A DNA stretch of 64,000 bases from Janibacter alkaliphilus (GCF_013408565.1 NZ_JACBZX010000001.1:124001-188000); one strand, 5' to 3'. Shown: positions 46,422 through 56,026, counted from the first letter of the stretch. Numbers and translations: made by a program. Notes: generated by a model not told the origin, from the sequence alone.

Positions 46422-47438
46422 TCAGCGACCGCCCTTGAGCTTGGCCCAGGTGGCCGGGCCGACCACGGCGTCGGCGGTCAGCCCCCGCAAGCTCTGGTAG
46501 CGCTTGACCGCGGCGGCGGTGGTCGAGCCGAACTTGCCGTCCACCTTCATGGTCGTGCCGAGGTTGGCGTTGATCCCGCGCTGCAGGTACTTCACCTCCA
46601 TGCCCTCCGAGCCCTGGCGGAGCTTGGTCCCCTTCGCCGGGGCGGTCTCCAGGGCGCCCCAGGTCTTCGGGCCGACGACACCGTCGGCCTTGGTGCCGAT
46701 CTTCTTCTGGAAGGCCTTGACGGCCGCATCGGTGGCCGAGCCGAAGGAGCCGTCGGCGGTCACCTTGTGCCCGGCGGTGGTCAGGTGCACCTGCAGCCTC
46801 TTGACGTCGTTGCCCCGGTCGCCCTTGCGCAGCTTGGGGTAGTTGGGGTTGCTGCTGCTGGAGCTGCCGCCGGGCAGCCCGGGGAAGCTGTAGGTGATGG
46901 CCTTGCCGCGGCTGACCGTGCTGCCGCAGCGGAAGTCGTTGAGCAGCGAGGACGAGCGGATGACCGCGTCGTTGCGCTCGACCTGGAAGTGCAGGTGGTT
47001 GCCGGTGGAGTTCCCGGTGCTGCCCACCTTCCCGATGACCTGTCCCTTGGTGACGGTCTGCCCGGTGCGCACCGACTTGCTACTCAGGTGCAGGTACCGG
47101 GTCTCCCACCCGCCGGCGTGGTCGATGACCACCCGGTGGCCGGGGCTGGAGGCGTAGTCGGCCTGGCGGACCTTGCCGTCCGCGGCCGCGACCACCGTGG
47201 TGCCGGCGGGGGCGGCGATGTCGAAGCCCTCGTGCGCGTTGCCGGAGCTGCAGTAGCCGCTGGGGTTGCCGGTGATCCGGCCGCTGGCGGGGACGATCAT
47301 CGCCCCGTCCTCGGCCTGGGCGGCACCGGCGCCGACGGTGGTGAGGCCGAGGCCGGCAGCGGCCGTCGCCGAGACGGCGGCGGCCAGCATCCGGCGCGAA
47401 CGGCTGGGTCGTGCGGTGACTGTCCATGGTGTCGTCAT
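46422..47438 (-). CDS. Secreted M23 peptidase with two peptidoglycan-binding domains
   Basis: A 338-residue exported cell-wall hydrolase. Signal peptide about 1-43 with AGAAQAED cleavage region. The LytM/M23 domain (about 60-150) has HEGFD and HLHF zinc-site motifs. Two PG_binding_1 domains follow (about 198-260 and 268-338), each with a LRxGxxGxxVKxLQ start and GxFGxxTxxAVKxxQ core. It probably cleaves peptide crosslinks in peptidoglycan. GAGAGGAA precedes ATG 47438. Confidence 0.9.
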   Translation of the reverse strand: MTTPWTVTARPSRSRRMLAAAVSATAAAGLGLTTVGAGAAQAEDGAMIVPASGRITGNPSGYCSSGNAHEGFDIAAPAGTTVVAAADGKVRQADYASSPGHRVVIDHAGGWETRYLHLSSKSVRTGQTVTKGQVIGKVGSTGNSTGNHLHFQVERNDAVIRSSSLLNDFRCGSTVSRGKAITYSFPGLPGGSSSSSNPNYPKLRKGDRGNDVKRLQVHLTTAGHKVTADGSFGSATDAAVKAFQKKIGTKADGVVGPKTWGALETAPAKGTKLRQGSEGMEVKYLQRGINANLGTTMKVDGKFGSTTAAAVKRYQSLRGLTADAVVGPATWAKLKGGR

Positions 47439-47791
47439 CGTGGGTTCCTCTCGATGGTGCACACGTCGTGGTATGGCATGGCGAGATCGCCTCGGAAGGG
47501 TGGAAGGCGTTGGGGCACACCGCGACCGGCCGATGGATCACACCCGCTCAGGGGCGGCTCGGTGCTCCCGTGAGCACGCTAGCGGGATGTCGTCGGACGC
47601 GCGCGGCGAACGGCCCCACCCGGCCATCCCCCTTTGCTCCCCCTCCGCTCCTCAGAGCAGCCGCACCCCAGGACACCGCGCCCCAGATATCGACCTACCA
47701 CGCAGTAAGTGTCGTGATCACAGCACTTACTGCGTGGTAGCCCGGTCGGTGGGGGGCGTCGTGCCCGGGCGGGGTGGGTCGGGAAGGGGGG
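47439..47791. other. Gene-free stretch, 353 bp
   Basis: No reading frame here has recognisable coding character. The stretch carries the leader of the M23 peptidase gene and the 46-bp palindrome at 47695-47740. The rest shows nothing I can identify. Confidence 0.7.
47695..47740. repeat. 46-bp perfect palindromic element (third family)
   Basis: 17-bp arms (CTACCACGCAGTAAGTG at 47695-47711 and its exact complement at 47724-47740) around a 12-nt loop containing GTGATCAC. It is less GC-rich than its surroundings. It occurs once in the window and is unrelated to the two other palindrome families. Confidence 0.95.
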
Positions 47792-49192
47792 TCAGTCCGT
47801 GGGGTGCAGCCGGCGCGCCGCCTCGGCGATCGAGCCGCTCAACGAGGGGTAGACGGTGAAGGTCGAGGCCAGCTGGTCGACCGACAGGCGGTTCTGAACG
47901 GCGATCGCCACCGGGTAGATGAGCTCCGAGGCCCGGGGGGCGACGATGACGCCGCCGGTGACTGTGCCCGCACCGCGGATGGCGAAGAGCTTGACGAAGC
48001 CCTCGTGGATGCCGAGCATCTTCGCCCGCGGGTTGGTCGAGAGCGGCATCGTCACCGCGTCGACGTCCGCGTTCTCCTCGGCCTGCTCCGCAGTCATCCC
48101 GACGGTGGCGATCTCCGGGTCGGTGAAGACGTTGCTGGAGACCGTCGGCAGACGCAGCGGCGCCACCGCGTCACCGAGCGCGTGCGACATCGCGATCCGG
48201 CCCTGCATCGCGGCCACCGACGCCAGCGCCAGCACCCCGGTGCAGTCCCCGGCGGCGTAGATGCCGCGCACGCTGGTGCGCGAGACCCGGTCGACGACCA
48301 CGTGGCCCGAGTCGCTGAGCTCGACCCCGACGTCCTCCAGACCCAGCCCCTGAGTCTGCGGCACCGCGCCGACGGCGATGAGCACGTGGCTGCCCTCGAC
48401 CTCGCGGCCGTCCTCGAGGGTCACCACCACCCCGTCCCCGCGGCGCTCGGCCGAGGCCATCCGGGACCGGTTGAGCACGGTCATCCCGCGGCGACGGAAG
48501 ACGTCCTCGATGACCTGGGCAGCGTCGCTGTCCTCGCCGGGCAGCACGAGGTCGCGTGAGGAGACCAGGGTGACCCGGGCCCCCAGCCCGAGGTAGCCCT
48601 GCGCCAGCTCGGCGCCGGTCACGCCGGAGCCGACGACGATCAGGTGCTCGGGCAGCGAGGGCAGGCCGTAGATCTGCTGCCAGGTGAGGATCCGCTCGCC
48701 GTCCGGCTGCGCGGTCGGCAGCACCCGCGGGGTGGCCCCGGTGGCGAGCAGCACGATGTCTGCCTCGATCCGCTCCCCTGCGGCATCGCCGCTCTCCACG
48801 ACGACGCAGGTGGCCGAGTCCAGCCGACCCGCGCCGCGGACGATCCGCACGCCGTCCGCCTCCATCCGGGAGGCGATGTCCTCCGACTGGGCCGAGGCCA
48901 GGCCGAGGACCCGCCGGTTGACCTGGGCCAGCTCGGCCCGGGCGTCGGCGACGTGGTCCCCCTCGTCGTCCTCGAGGTGGACCCCGAGGTCGGAGGCGGC
49001 GTCGAGCTCGCTCATCGCGTCGGCGGTGGCGATGAGGGTCTTGCTGGGCACGCAGTCGGTGAGCACCGCGGCGCCGCCGACGCCGTCCCGGTCCACGACC
49101 GTCACCCGGGCACCCAGGTGCGCGGCCACCAGGGCCGCCTCGTACCCACCCGGCCCGCCGCCGAGGATCACCACAGAGCTGGATCGTGTCAC
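47792..49192 (-). CDS. lpdA: NAD(P)H-quinone reductase LpdA (Rv3303c-like)
   Basis: A 466-residue flavoprotein disulfide reductase family member. FAD-binding VVILGGGPGGYEAALVAA, NAD-binding VVGSGVTGAELAQGY and the C-terminal FAD motif YAAGDCTGV are present. The redox site reads GGAAVLTDCVPSK: only one of the two Cys of lipoamide dehydrogenases remains, as in mycobacterial LpdA, which reduces quinones rather than lipoamide. So it is not a pyruvate dehydrogenase E3. Its position between accA and the nucleoside phosphorylase gene matches mycobacterial order. Confidence 0.9.
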   Translation of the reverse strand: MTRSSSVVILGGGPGGYEAALVAAHLGARVTVVDRDGVGGAAVLTDCVPSKTLIATADAMSELDAASDLGVHLEDDEGDHVADARAELAQVNRRVLGLASAQSEDIASRMEADGVRIVRGAGRLDSATCVVVESGDAAGERIEADIVLLATGATPRVLPTAQPDGERILTWQQIYGLPSLPEHLIVVGSGVTGAELAQGYLGLGARVTLVSSRDLVLPGEDSDAAQVIEDVFRRRGMTVLNRSRMASAERRGDGVVVTLEDGREVEGSHVLIAVGAVPQTQGLGLEDVGVELSDSGHVVVDRVSRTSVRGIYAAGDCTGVLALASVAAMQGRIAMSHALGDAVAPLRLPTVSSNVFTDPEIATVGMTAEQAEENADVDAVTMPLSTNPRAKMLGIHEGFVKLFAIRGAGTVTGGVIVAPRASELIYPVAIAVQNRLSVDQLASTFTVYPSLSGSIAEAARRLHPTD

Positions 49193-49275
49193 CGGTCCAT
49201 CCAACCACCCCGGCCCCACCGGTCCCGACCCCGCGGCCCCTCCCCACGGTGCCGAGGTCGGCCCCGGCCCGCTAG

Positions 49276-49281
49276 TACATT
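49276..49281 (+). promoter_or_regulatory. Leaderless -10 element of the purine nucleoside phosphorylase gene
   Basis: TACATT followed by 6 nt and GTG 49288. Confidence 0.5.
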
Positions 49282-49287
49282 GCCGGG

Positions 49288-50121
49288 GTGAACGACGCCA
49301 CCGCCGCCCCCGCACCCAGCACCGAGACCCCCCAGCAGCTCGCGGAGGAGGCCGCCGCGGTGATCGCCGAGCGCACCGGCCGCCCGCGCCACGACATCGC
49401 CCTGGTGCTGGGCTCGGGCTGGGCCGGCGCCGCCGACCTGCTCGGCGAGACCACGACGACCATCGACAACGCCGACGTGCCCGGCTTCGCGCCGGCCGCC
49501 GTGGCCGGCCACTCCGGCTCGATGCGCTCGATCACCGTGGCCGGCTCGGGGCGCCAGGCCCTCGTCTTCGGGACCCGCACCCACTTCTACGAAGGGCGGG
49601 GCGTGGCGGCGGTGGTGCACGCCGTGCGCACCGCGGCCGCAGCCGGCTGCAGCACCCTCGTGCTGACCAACGGGTGCGGCGGGCTCGACCCCGACCGGGC
49701 GCCCGGCACCCCGGTCCTCATCCGGGACCACATCAACCTCACCGCGGCCACCCCGCTGGAGGGGGCCACCTTCGTCGACCTCACCGACCTCTACACCCCC
49801 CGGCTGCGCGAGCTGGCCCGCGAGGTCGACCCCACCCTGGACGACGGGGTGTACGTGCAGTTCCGCGGACCGCAGTACGAGACCCCGGCCGAGGTGCGGA
49901 TGGCCGGCATCCTCGGCGGCGACCTCGTCGGGATGAGCACCGCCCTGGAGGCCATCGCCGCCCGAGAGGCCGGCATGGACATCCTCGGCATCTCGCTGGT
50001 CACCAACGCCGCCGCCGGGGTCAGCGACCACCCGCTCTCCCACGAGGAGGTCGTGGCCGCCGGCCAGGCCGCGGCCGGGCGCTGCAGCCGGCTGCTGGCC
50101 GACGTGGTCGGGCGGATCTGA
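49288..50121 (+). CDS. punA: Purine nucleoside phosphorylase (trimeric type)
   Basis: A 277-residue enzyme that splits inosine and guanosine (and deoxy forms) into base and ribose 1-phosphate. Motifs: LVLGSGWAG, the phosphate-binding region with GRTHFYEG-like RTHFYEGRG, TNGCGGLDP, GPQYETPAEVRM with MST, and the base-binding TNAAAGVS. The substrate-orienting Asn lies in VTNAAAG. The next gene, a phosphohexomutase, starts within its stop (TGATG), so the products of phosphorolysis can be isomerised by the co-expressed enzyme. Confidence 0.92.
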   Translation: MNDATAAPAPSTETPQQLAEEAAAVIAERTGRPRHDIALVLGSGWAGAADLLGETTTTIDNADVPGFAPAAVAGHSGSMRSITVAGSGRQALVFGTRTHFYEGRGVAAVVHAVRTAAAAGCSTLVLTNGCGGLDPDRAPGTPVLIRDHINLTAATPLEGATFVDLTDLYTPRLRELAREVDPTLDDGVYVQFRGPQYETPAEVRMAGILGGDLVGMSTALEAIAAREAGMDILGISLVTNAAAGVSDHPLSHEEVVAAGQAAAGRCSRLLADVVGRI

Positions 50122-51845
50122 TGGGCTCACCCGCCGCCGGCGACCCCCGAGGGCCCGCACCCGCCGTGGCCGGGCTGATCGACGAGGTGCGCGCCTGGAT
50201 CGCCCAGGACCCCGACGAGGCCGCCCGCGCGGAGCTGGAAGGGCTCGTCGAGGCGGCCACCGGTACGGGCGAACCGGCCGCCGAGGCCGTGACCGATCTG
50301 CGCGACCGGTTCGACGGGACGCTGGAGTTCGGCACCGCCGGCCTCCGGGGAGCCCTCGGCGCGGGCCCGAACCGGATGAACCGGGCCGTGGTGATCAAGG
50401 CCGCCGCGGGGCTGCTGGCCCACCTGCGGACCACGGTGGACGAGCCCACCGTGGTCATCGGCTTCGACGCCCGGCACGGCTCCGACGTCTTCGCCCGGGA
50501 CACCGCCGCCGTGGTCGTCGCCGGGGGCGGTCGGGCGATGGTGCTCCCCGAGCCGCTGCCGACGCCTGTGCTGGCCTTCGCCGTGCGCCACCTCGGCGCC
50601 GACGCCGGGGTGATGGTCACCGCCAGCCACAACCCGCCCCAGGACAACGGCTACAAGGTCTATCTCGGCGACGGTCGGCAGATCGTCCCCCCGGCCGACG
50701 CCGAGATCGCCGCACAGATCGACCAGGTCGGGCCCGCCGACGAGGTACCGCTGGCCCGTGACGGCTGGGAGACCCTCGGCGGCGACCTGCTCGATGCCTA
50801 CGTCGAGCAGGTCGCCGGCCTCGTCTCCCCCGGCCCCCGCGAGCTGTCCGTGGTGCACACCGCGCTGCACGGCGTCGGCACGCAGACCCTGCGGCGGGTG
50901 CTGACGACGGCCGGCTTCGCCGAGCCGGTGGTGGTGACCTCGCAGGCCGAGCCGGACCCCGACTTCCCGACCGTGGCCTTCCCCAACCCCGAGGAGGACG
51001 GCGCGCTCGACCTCGCCCTGGCTCAGGCCGAGGAGGTCGGCGCGGACCTGCTCGTCGCCAACGACCCGGACGCCGACCGGTGCGCCGTCGCCGTGCCGGC
51101 CCCCGAGGGAGGCTGGCGCCTGCTGCGCGGCGACGAGCTCGGCGCGATCCTGGGCCACCACGTGCTCGCCCAGGGTGTCGGCGCCGACGCGGCCTTCGCC
51201 TGCTCGATCGTCTCCTCCCGGCTGCTCGCCGCGCTGTGCGCCGGCGCCGGGGTGCGGCACGAGGAGACCCTCACCGGCTTCAAGTGGATCGCCCGCGCCG
51301 AGGGCCTGCGCTACGGCTACGAAGAGGCGATCGGCTACTGCGTGGCGCCGGACGTCGTGGCCGACAAGGACGGGATCAGCGCGGCGCTGCTCGTCGCCGA
51401 GCTGGCCGCGGCGCTGCGCGCGCAGGGCCGCACGCTGCTCGACGTCCTCGACGACATCGAGACCGCGCACGGGGTGCACGGCACCGACGCCTTCTCGGTG
51501 CGGGTGGCCGACCTCGGCCAGATCGAGCAGGTGATGCAGCGCCTGCGCGCGGCTCCCCCGGAGCAGGTCGCCGGGCGTGCGGTGAGCCGCCTCGACGACC
51601 TGGCCACCGGGGACGGCGGCCTGCCGCCCACCGACGGCCTGCGCTGGTACCTCGACGACGGGTCGCGGGTGATCGTGCGCCCGTCGGGGACCGAGCCGAA
51701 GCTCAAGGTCTACCTCGAGGCGGTCGTCCCGGTGGACGGTCGCGACGGGCTCGCAGCGGCCCGCGACGAGGCCCGCGGCACCCTGGCGGCGCTGCGCTCG
51801 GACCTGCAGCGGCTGACCGCGATCGACGGGACGACGACCGACTGA
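50121..51845 (+). CDS. Phospho-sugar mutase (PmmB-like phosphoglucomutase/phosphomannomutase/phosphopentomutase)
   Basis: A 574-residue alpha-D-phosphohexomutase. Active-site phosphoserine is in VTASHNPPQDNGYK (about residue 169), the metal loop in NDPDADRCAVA, sugar-binding GYEEAIGY and phosphate-binding RPSGTEPKLK. Coupled to purine nucleoside phosphorylase and close to deoC and deoA, so acting as a phosphopentomutase on (deoxy)ribose 1-phosphate is plausible. Family name alone would suggest a phosphomannomutase. Confidence 0.88.
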   Translation: MGSPAAGDPRGPAPAVAGLIDEVRAWIAQDPDEAARAELEGLVEAATGTGEPAAEAVTDLRDRFDGTLEFGTAGLRGALGAGPNRMNRAVVIKAAAGLLAHLRTTVDEPTVVIGFDARHGSDVFARDTAAVVVAGGGRAMVLPEPLPTPVLAFAVRHLGADAGVMVTASHNPPQDNGYKVYLGDGRQIVPPADAEIAAQIDQVGPADEVPLARDGWETLGGDLLDAYVEQVAGLVSPGPRELSVVHTALHGVGTQTLRRVLTTAGFAEPVVVTSQAEPDPDFPTVAFPNPEEDGALDLALAQAEEVGADLLVANDPDADRCAVAVPAPEGGWRLLRGDELGAILGHHVLAQGVGADAAFACSIVSSRLLAALCAGAGVRHEETLTGFKWIARAEGLRYGYEEAIGYCVAPDVVADKDGISAALLVAELAAALRAQGRTLLDVLDDIETAHGVHGTDAFSVRVADLGQIEQVMQRLRAAPPEQVAGRAVSRLDDLATGDGGLPPTDGLRWYLDDGSRVIVRPSGTEPKLKVYLEAVVPVDGRDGLAAARDEARGTLAALRSDLQRLTAIDGTTTD

Positions 51846-51856
51846 CCCGGTCTGGG

Positions 51857-51862
51857 TAGGCT
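51857..51862 (+). promoter_or_regulatory. -10 element of the uridine kinase-like gene
   Basis: TAGGCT followed by 8 nt and ATG 51871, inside the short gap after the phospho-sugar mutase. Confidence 0.45.
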
Positions 51863-51870
51863 CCCGCCCC

Positions 51871-52497
51871 ATGACCGGCGCCCCCTCCCCCGTCGGCCGG
51901 GTGGTCCTGCTGGCCGGACCCAGCGGATCCGGCAAGTCCCGGCTCGCCGACCGGCTGCACGCCGCGCACGGGTGGCCGGTGGTCCGCCTGGACGACTTCT
52001 ACCGCGACGGCGACGACCCGGACCTCCCGCTGAGTCCCGAGCTGGGCATCCCGGACTGGGACGACCCGGCCAGCTGGGACGCGCAGGCGGCCTGCCACGC
52101 CCTGGCCGAGCTGGTCGGCACGGGGTGCACCCGGACCCCGGACTACGACATCGCCACCAGCCGGGCGGTCGGGCACCGCGAGATCACCGCCGCACCGGAC
52201 GACCTCGTCGTCGCCGAAGGGATCTTCGCCGCCGAGATCGTCGACCGGCTGCGTGCAGACGGCCTGCTGCACTCCGCCTGGTGCGTGCGCCACCACCGGC
52301 TGCAGACCTTCGCGCTGCGGCTGGTGCGCGACCTGCGGGAGCGGCGCAAGCCGCCGCTGACCCTGCTGCGCCGGGGGCTGCGGCTGCTGCGCGACGAGCC
52401 GGCCGTGGTCGCCGCGCTGGTGGCCCGCGGCGCCCGCCCGGCCTCCCCGCGCCAGGTCGAGCGGGCGCTGTCCGGACCCGTAGGCTCGCCGTCATGA
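51871..52497 (+). CDS. Uridine kinase-like P-loop protein
   Basis: A 208-residue P-loop kinase of the uridine kinase/phosphoribulokinase superfamily. Walker A LLAGPSGSGKSRLADRL, substrate Asp pair in VVRLDDFYRDGDDPDLP, TPDYDIATSRAVG, and VAEGIFAAEIV. Nucleoside phosphorylation fits the setting (nucleoside phosphorylase, deoC, cdd, deoA nearby), but actinobacterial members are rarely characterised. It overlaps deoC by ATGA. Confidence 0.8.
   Translation: MTGAPSPVGRVVLLAGPSGSGKSRLADRLHAAHGWPVVRLDDFYRDGDDPDLPLSPELGIPDWDDPASWDAQAACHALAELVGTGCTRTPDYDIATSRAVGHREITAAPDDLVVAEGIFAAEIVDRLRADGLLHSAWCVRHHRLQTFALRLVRDLRERRKPPLTLLRRGLRLLRDEPAVVAALVARGARPASPRQVERALSGPVGSPS
52481..52486 (+). promoter_or_regulatory. 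Possible internal -10 element of deoC
   Basis: TAGGCT, 7 nt before ATG 52494, within the 3' end of the kinase gene. It could give deoC an independent leaderless transcript. Confidence 0.35.
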
Positions 52498-53282
52498 CCC
52501 CTGCCGTCCCGGACCGCCGGCCCGCCTACGCCCCCGGCACGACGATCACCACCCGTGACGTCGCCGACCTCGTCGACCACGCCCTGCTCAAGCCCGAGCT
52601 CACCCCGGACGAGGTCGCGGACTCGGTGCGCGAGCTGGCCGGTCGGAGCATCTGGAGCGTGTGCGTGCGGCCCAGCGACGTCGCCCTCGCGGCGGCCACC
52701 ATCGGCGAGGTCGAGGGCAGCAGCACCGCGGTGTGCACGGTCATCGGCTTCCCGCACGGCACCACCAGCACGACCGCGAAGGTGGCCGAGGCCCGGCAGG
52801 CGCTGACCGACGGCGCCACCGAGCTCGACATGGTCCTCAACGTCGGCCGGCTGCGCGGCGGCGACCTCACCGCGGTCCGCGACGACATCGCCGCGGTCGT
52901 CGAGGTCGGCCACGAGGCCGGCGTGCTCGTCAAGGTGATCTTCGAGACCGCGCTGCTGGACGAGCAGCAGACGGTGGACGCCTGCCGGGCGGCCGCGGAC
53001 GCCGGGGCCGACTTCACCAAGACCTCGACCGGCTTCGCCGGCGGCGGCGCCACCCTGCCCGACGTGCGCCTGATGCGGGCGCGCACCCCGGAGCGGATGG
53101 AGGTCAAGGCCTCCGGCGGGGTCCGTGACATCCCGACCCTGCTGGCGATGCTCGCCGAAGGGGTCACCCGGATCGGCACGTCCAGCACGGCGGCCCTGCT
53201 CGCCGAGGCGGAGGCCCTGGCCGCCGACGAGCTCGTCGTCCCCGAGCCGGGTCAGGACGTGCCCGCCGGAGAGGGCTACTGA
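52494..53282 (+). CDS. deoC: Deoxyribose-phosphate aldolase
   Basis: Cleaves 2-deoxyribose 5-phosphate to acetaldehyde and glyceraldehyde 3-phosphate. The 262-residue TIM barrel shows VDHALLKPELT, ELDMVLNVGRLRGGD, LVKVIFETALL with the Schiff-base Lys region (VKV) and DFTKTSTGF, and MEVKASGGVRD. It completes deoxynucleoside catabolism with the phosphorylase genes. Translationally coupled to the upstream kinase. Confidence 0.94.
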   Translation: MTPAVPDRRPAYAPGTTITTRDVADLVDHALLKPELTPDEVADSVRELAGRSIWSVCVRPSDVALAAATIGEVEGSSTAVCTVIGFPHGTTSTTAKVAEARQALTDGATELDMVLNVGRLRGGDLTAVRDDIAAVVEVGHEAGVLVKVIFETALLDEQQTVDACRAAADAGADFTKTSTGFAGGGATLPDVRLMRARTPERMEVKASGGVRDIPTLLAMLAEGVTRIGTSSTAALLAEAEALAADELVVPEPGQDVPAGEGY

Positions 53283-53358
53283 GCCAGACGCGGGCCACCG
53301 CGTCGCTGCACGTCTGCTGCACCGCTGCGCAGCTGCTGCGTCCCGCCCGGCGACGACG

Positions 53359-54570
53359 TCACTGCGCCCCGAGGACCTCGTAGACCGGCTTGATGACGTC
53401 CTCGATGAGCACCATCCGCTCGTCGAAGGGCAGGAAGGCCGACTTCATCGCGTTCGTCGTCACCCAGCGCAGGTCCTGCAGCGTCCACCCGGTCTCGGTG
53501 ACCAGGGCGTACATCTCCTGGGTCATCGAGGTCCCGCTCATCAGCCGGTTGTCGGTGTTGAGGGTGACCCGGTAGCGCAGCCGCGCCAGCAGGGTGATCG
53601 GGTGCTCGGCGATGGAGCGGGCGGCGCCGGTCTGCACGTTGCTGTGCGGGCACATCTCCAGCGGCACCCGGGTGTCCCGGACGAAGGCGGCCAGGCTGCC
53701 CAGCCGCAGCCGGTCGCTGCCGTCGGTCACCGCGGCCGCGGCGGCCACCGGGTCGTCCGCCGCCGGCTGCTCCCCCAGGGCGATGTCGTCGACGATCCGC
53801 ACCCCGTGGCCGAGCCGGTCGGCGCCGCACACCTGCAGCGCCTCCCAGATGCTCGGCAGGCCGAAGGCCTCCCCGGCATGGATGGTGAAGTGGGCGTTGT
53901 CCGCCTTCATACGGTCGAAGGCGTCCAGGTGACGGCTCGGCGGGAACCCGGCCTCGGCCCCGGCGATGTCGAAGCCGGCCACCCCGTGGTCGCGGTAGCG
54001 GACGGCCAGCTCGGCGATCTCGGCGGAGCGGGCGGCGTGCCGCATCGCCGTCAGCAGCGCCCGCACGACGATCGGGCGCCCGGCCGCCGCGGCCTCGCGC
54101 TCGCCGTCGCGGAAGCCCGCGTTGACCGCCTCGATCACCTCCTCCAGGCTCAGCCCGCCCTCGAGGTGCTGCTCCGGCGCGTAGCGGGACTCGGCGTAGA
54201 CGACGCCGTCGGCGGCCAGGTCGAGCACGCACTCCTTGGCCACCCGGTGCAGCGCCTGCGCGGTCTGCATGACCCCGACGGTGTGCACGAAGGTCTCCAG
54301 GTAGCGCTCCAGCGAGCCGGAGTCGGCCGCGCGGCGGAACCACTCGCCGAGGCCCTCGGCGGTGCGCTCGTCGCCGCTGACCGGCAGCTCGTGGCCGGTC
54401 TCGTCGGCGATCTCCAGGACCGTCGCCGGGCGCACCCCGCCGTCGAGGTGGTCGTGCAGCAGCACCTTCGGCAGCGAGCGGATCCGCTCCCAGGTCAGCT
54501 CGACGGGGGCGGCGGCGCCACCCGCAGGGTCGTCTCCGGTGCTCGCGGCGATCTGGGTCGTGGGGGGCAT
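53359..54570 (-). CDS. add: Adenosine deaminase
   Basis: Converts adenosine and deoxyadenosine to inosine forms. The 403-residue metal-dependent amidohydrolase has [11 protein letters not shown] (zinc His pair), catalytic [26 protein letters not shown], and the Asp pair in [14 protein letters not shown]. The first 25 residues are a low-complexity extension. TAGGGT lies 6 nt before the ATG. In mycobacteria add is followed directly by deoA; here a malonate gene block separates them. Confidence 0.94.
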   Translation of the reverse strand: MPPTTQIAASTGDDPAGGAAAPVELTWERIRSLPKVLLHDHLDGGVRPATVLEIADETGHELPVSGDERTAEGLGEWFRRAADSGSLERYLETFVHTVGVMQTAQALHRVAKECVLDLAADGVVYAESRYAPEQHLEGGLSLEEVIEAVNAGFRDGEREAAAAGRPIVVRALLTAMRHAARSAEIAELAVRYRDHGVAGFDIAGAEAGFPPSRHLDAFDRMKADNAHFTIHAGEAFGLPSIWEALQVCGADRLGHGVRIVDDIALGEQPAADDPVAAAAAVTDGSDRLRLGSLAAFVRDTRVPLEMCPHSNVQTGAARSIAEHPITLLARLRYRVTLNTDNRLMSGTSMTQEMYALVTETGWTLQDLRWVTTNAMKSAFLPFDERMVLIEDVIKPVYEVLGAQ

Positions 54571-54576
54571 GGCGAC

Positions 54577-54582
54577 ACCCTA
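54577..54582 (-). promoter_or_regulatory. Leaderless -10 element of add
   Basis: TAGGGT on the minus strand, 6 nt before ATG 54570. Confidence 0.5.
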
Positions 54583-54610
54583 GGGCCAGGCACCGACCAC
54601 CACCGACCGC

Positions 54611-56026
54611 TCACTCCTCGATCAGGGACTTCTTGACGACCTTCCCCATGGCGTTCCTCGGCAGCTCGGCGACGAAGCGCACCTCGCGCGGCCGCTTGTG
54701 CCAGGAGAGGTCGGTGCTGACGTGCTCCACGAGCGCCCGGGCGAGCGGCTCGTCGGCGGTTCCGCTGGGGACGACCCAGGCGACGATGCGTTGCCCGAGG
54801 TCGGCGTCGGCGACCCCGGCCACCGCCACCTCGGCCACCTCCGGCCGGGCCAGCAGCGAGGTCTCGATCTCGCCGGCCCCGATGCGGTAGCCGCCCGACT
54901 TGATGAGGTCGACCGACTCGCGTCCGACGATCCGGTGGAAGCCGGTCTCGTCGACCGCCGCCAGGTCGCCGGTGACGAACCAGCCGTCGTCGGTGAAGGA
55001 CTCCGCCGTCGCCTCCGGACGGCCGAGGTAGGCGTCGAAGACCATCGGGCCGGTGACCTCGAGCCGACCGATGCTCTGCCCGTCGGGGGCCACCGGCGCC
55101 CCGTCCTCGCCGCGGACGCGGGTGCGCGCCCCCCGGACCGGGAGCCCCACCCAGCCGGCCCGACGCTCGCCGTCGGCCCGCGCGCTGAGCGTGATCATCG
55201 TCTCGGTCATCCCGTAGCGCTCCACCGGCGCCTGACCGGTCAGCGCCGCGACCCGGTCGAAGACCGGCGCCGGCAGCGGCGCGCTGCCGGAGACCAGAAG
55301 TCGGGCCGAGGAGAGGGCCCGGGCCGACGCGGGGTCCTCGGCGATCCGGGACCAGACCGTCGGCACGCCGAAGTACATGCTGCCGCTGGTCTCGGCGTAG
55401 CGCTCCGGACGGGGGCGCCCGGTGTGCCGCAGCCTCCCCCCGACCCGCAGCGGCCCGAGGACCCCGAGGCAGAGCCCGTGGGTGTGGAAGAGGGGCAGCC
55501 CGTGCACGAGCACGTCCGCTGCCGTCCAGTCCCAGGCGTCGATCAGGCCGTCCAGGCCGGCCGCCAGCGCTCGATGGGTCAGCGCCACCCCCTTCGGGGC
55601 ACCGGTGGTCCCCGAGGTGTAGAGGATGATCCCCGCCGCGTCCGGAGCCGGCGACGGGGGCAGCCCGCCGGAGACGTCGAGCCGGACCGGGACCTGCGGC
55701 AGGTCGACCCCGTCCCGCGCGGACCCGACCCATGCGGTGGCTGCGGAGTCGGTGAGCACGTGCCGGACCTCGCCGGGCCCGGCGTCGGGCGGCACCGGCA
55801 CCACCGGCACGCCGGCGAGGAGACCGCCGACGACCGCGACCAGGGTCTCCGGGCGCGGCTCGGCGAGCACCGCGACCGGCCCCTCGTCGGGCAGCGACGC
55901 GGCCCAGGCCGCGGCCGCACCGACCAGCCTCTCCCGGGAGAGGGTCACGCCGTCGATCTCGACGACGTCGGGCAGGTCCGGGCCGTCCAGCAGACCGGTC
56001 AGCAGGTGGGTGGTCGTGGGGGTCAT
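54611..56026 (-). CDS. matB: Malonyl-CoA synthetase (MatB-like acyl-CoA ligase)
   Basis: A 471-residue ANL ligase, short for the family as MatB proteins are. P-loop ILYTSGTTGAPKGVALTH, LPLFHTHGLCLGVLGPL, A5 RYGMTETMI, A7 GWFVTGDLA, hinge IVGRESVDLIKSGGYRIGAGEIE, and catalytic Lys in LPRNAMGKVVKK. The TETMI context and the coupling to a MatC-type carrier point to malonate activation. It overlaps the carrier gene by ATGA. No malonyl-CoA decarboxylase (MatA) is present, so malonyl-CoA may feed fatty-acid synthesis directly. Confidence 0.82.
   Translation of the reverse strand: MTPTTTHLLTGLLDGPDLPDVVEIDGVTLSRERLVGAAAAWAASLPDEGPVAVLAEPRPETLVAVVGGLLAGVPVVPVPPDAGPGEVRHVLTDSAATAWVGSARDGVDLPQVPVRLDVSGGLPPSPAPDAAGIILYTSGTTGAPKGVALTHRALAAGLDGLIDAWDWTAADVLVHGLPLFHTHGLCLGVLGPLRVGGRLRHTGRPRPERYAETSGSMYFGVPTVWSRIAEDPASARALSSARLLVSGSAPLPAPVFDRVAALTGQAPVERYGMTETMITLSARADGERRAGWVGLPVRGARTRVRGEDGAPVAPDGQSIGRLEVTGPMVFDAYLGRPEATAESFTDDGWFVTGDLAAVDETGFHRIVGRESVDLIKSGGYRIGAGEIETSLLARPEVAEVAVAGVADADLGQRIVAWVVPSGTADEPLARALVEHVSTDLSWHKRPREVRFVAELPRNAMGKVVKKSLIEE

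Noticed and set aside
47792..49192. Dihydrolipoamide dehydrogenase (E3)
   Set aside because: One of the two redox Cys residues is missing (GGAAVLTDCVPSK), matching the quinone reductase LpdA instead.
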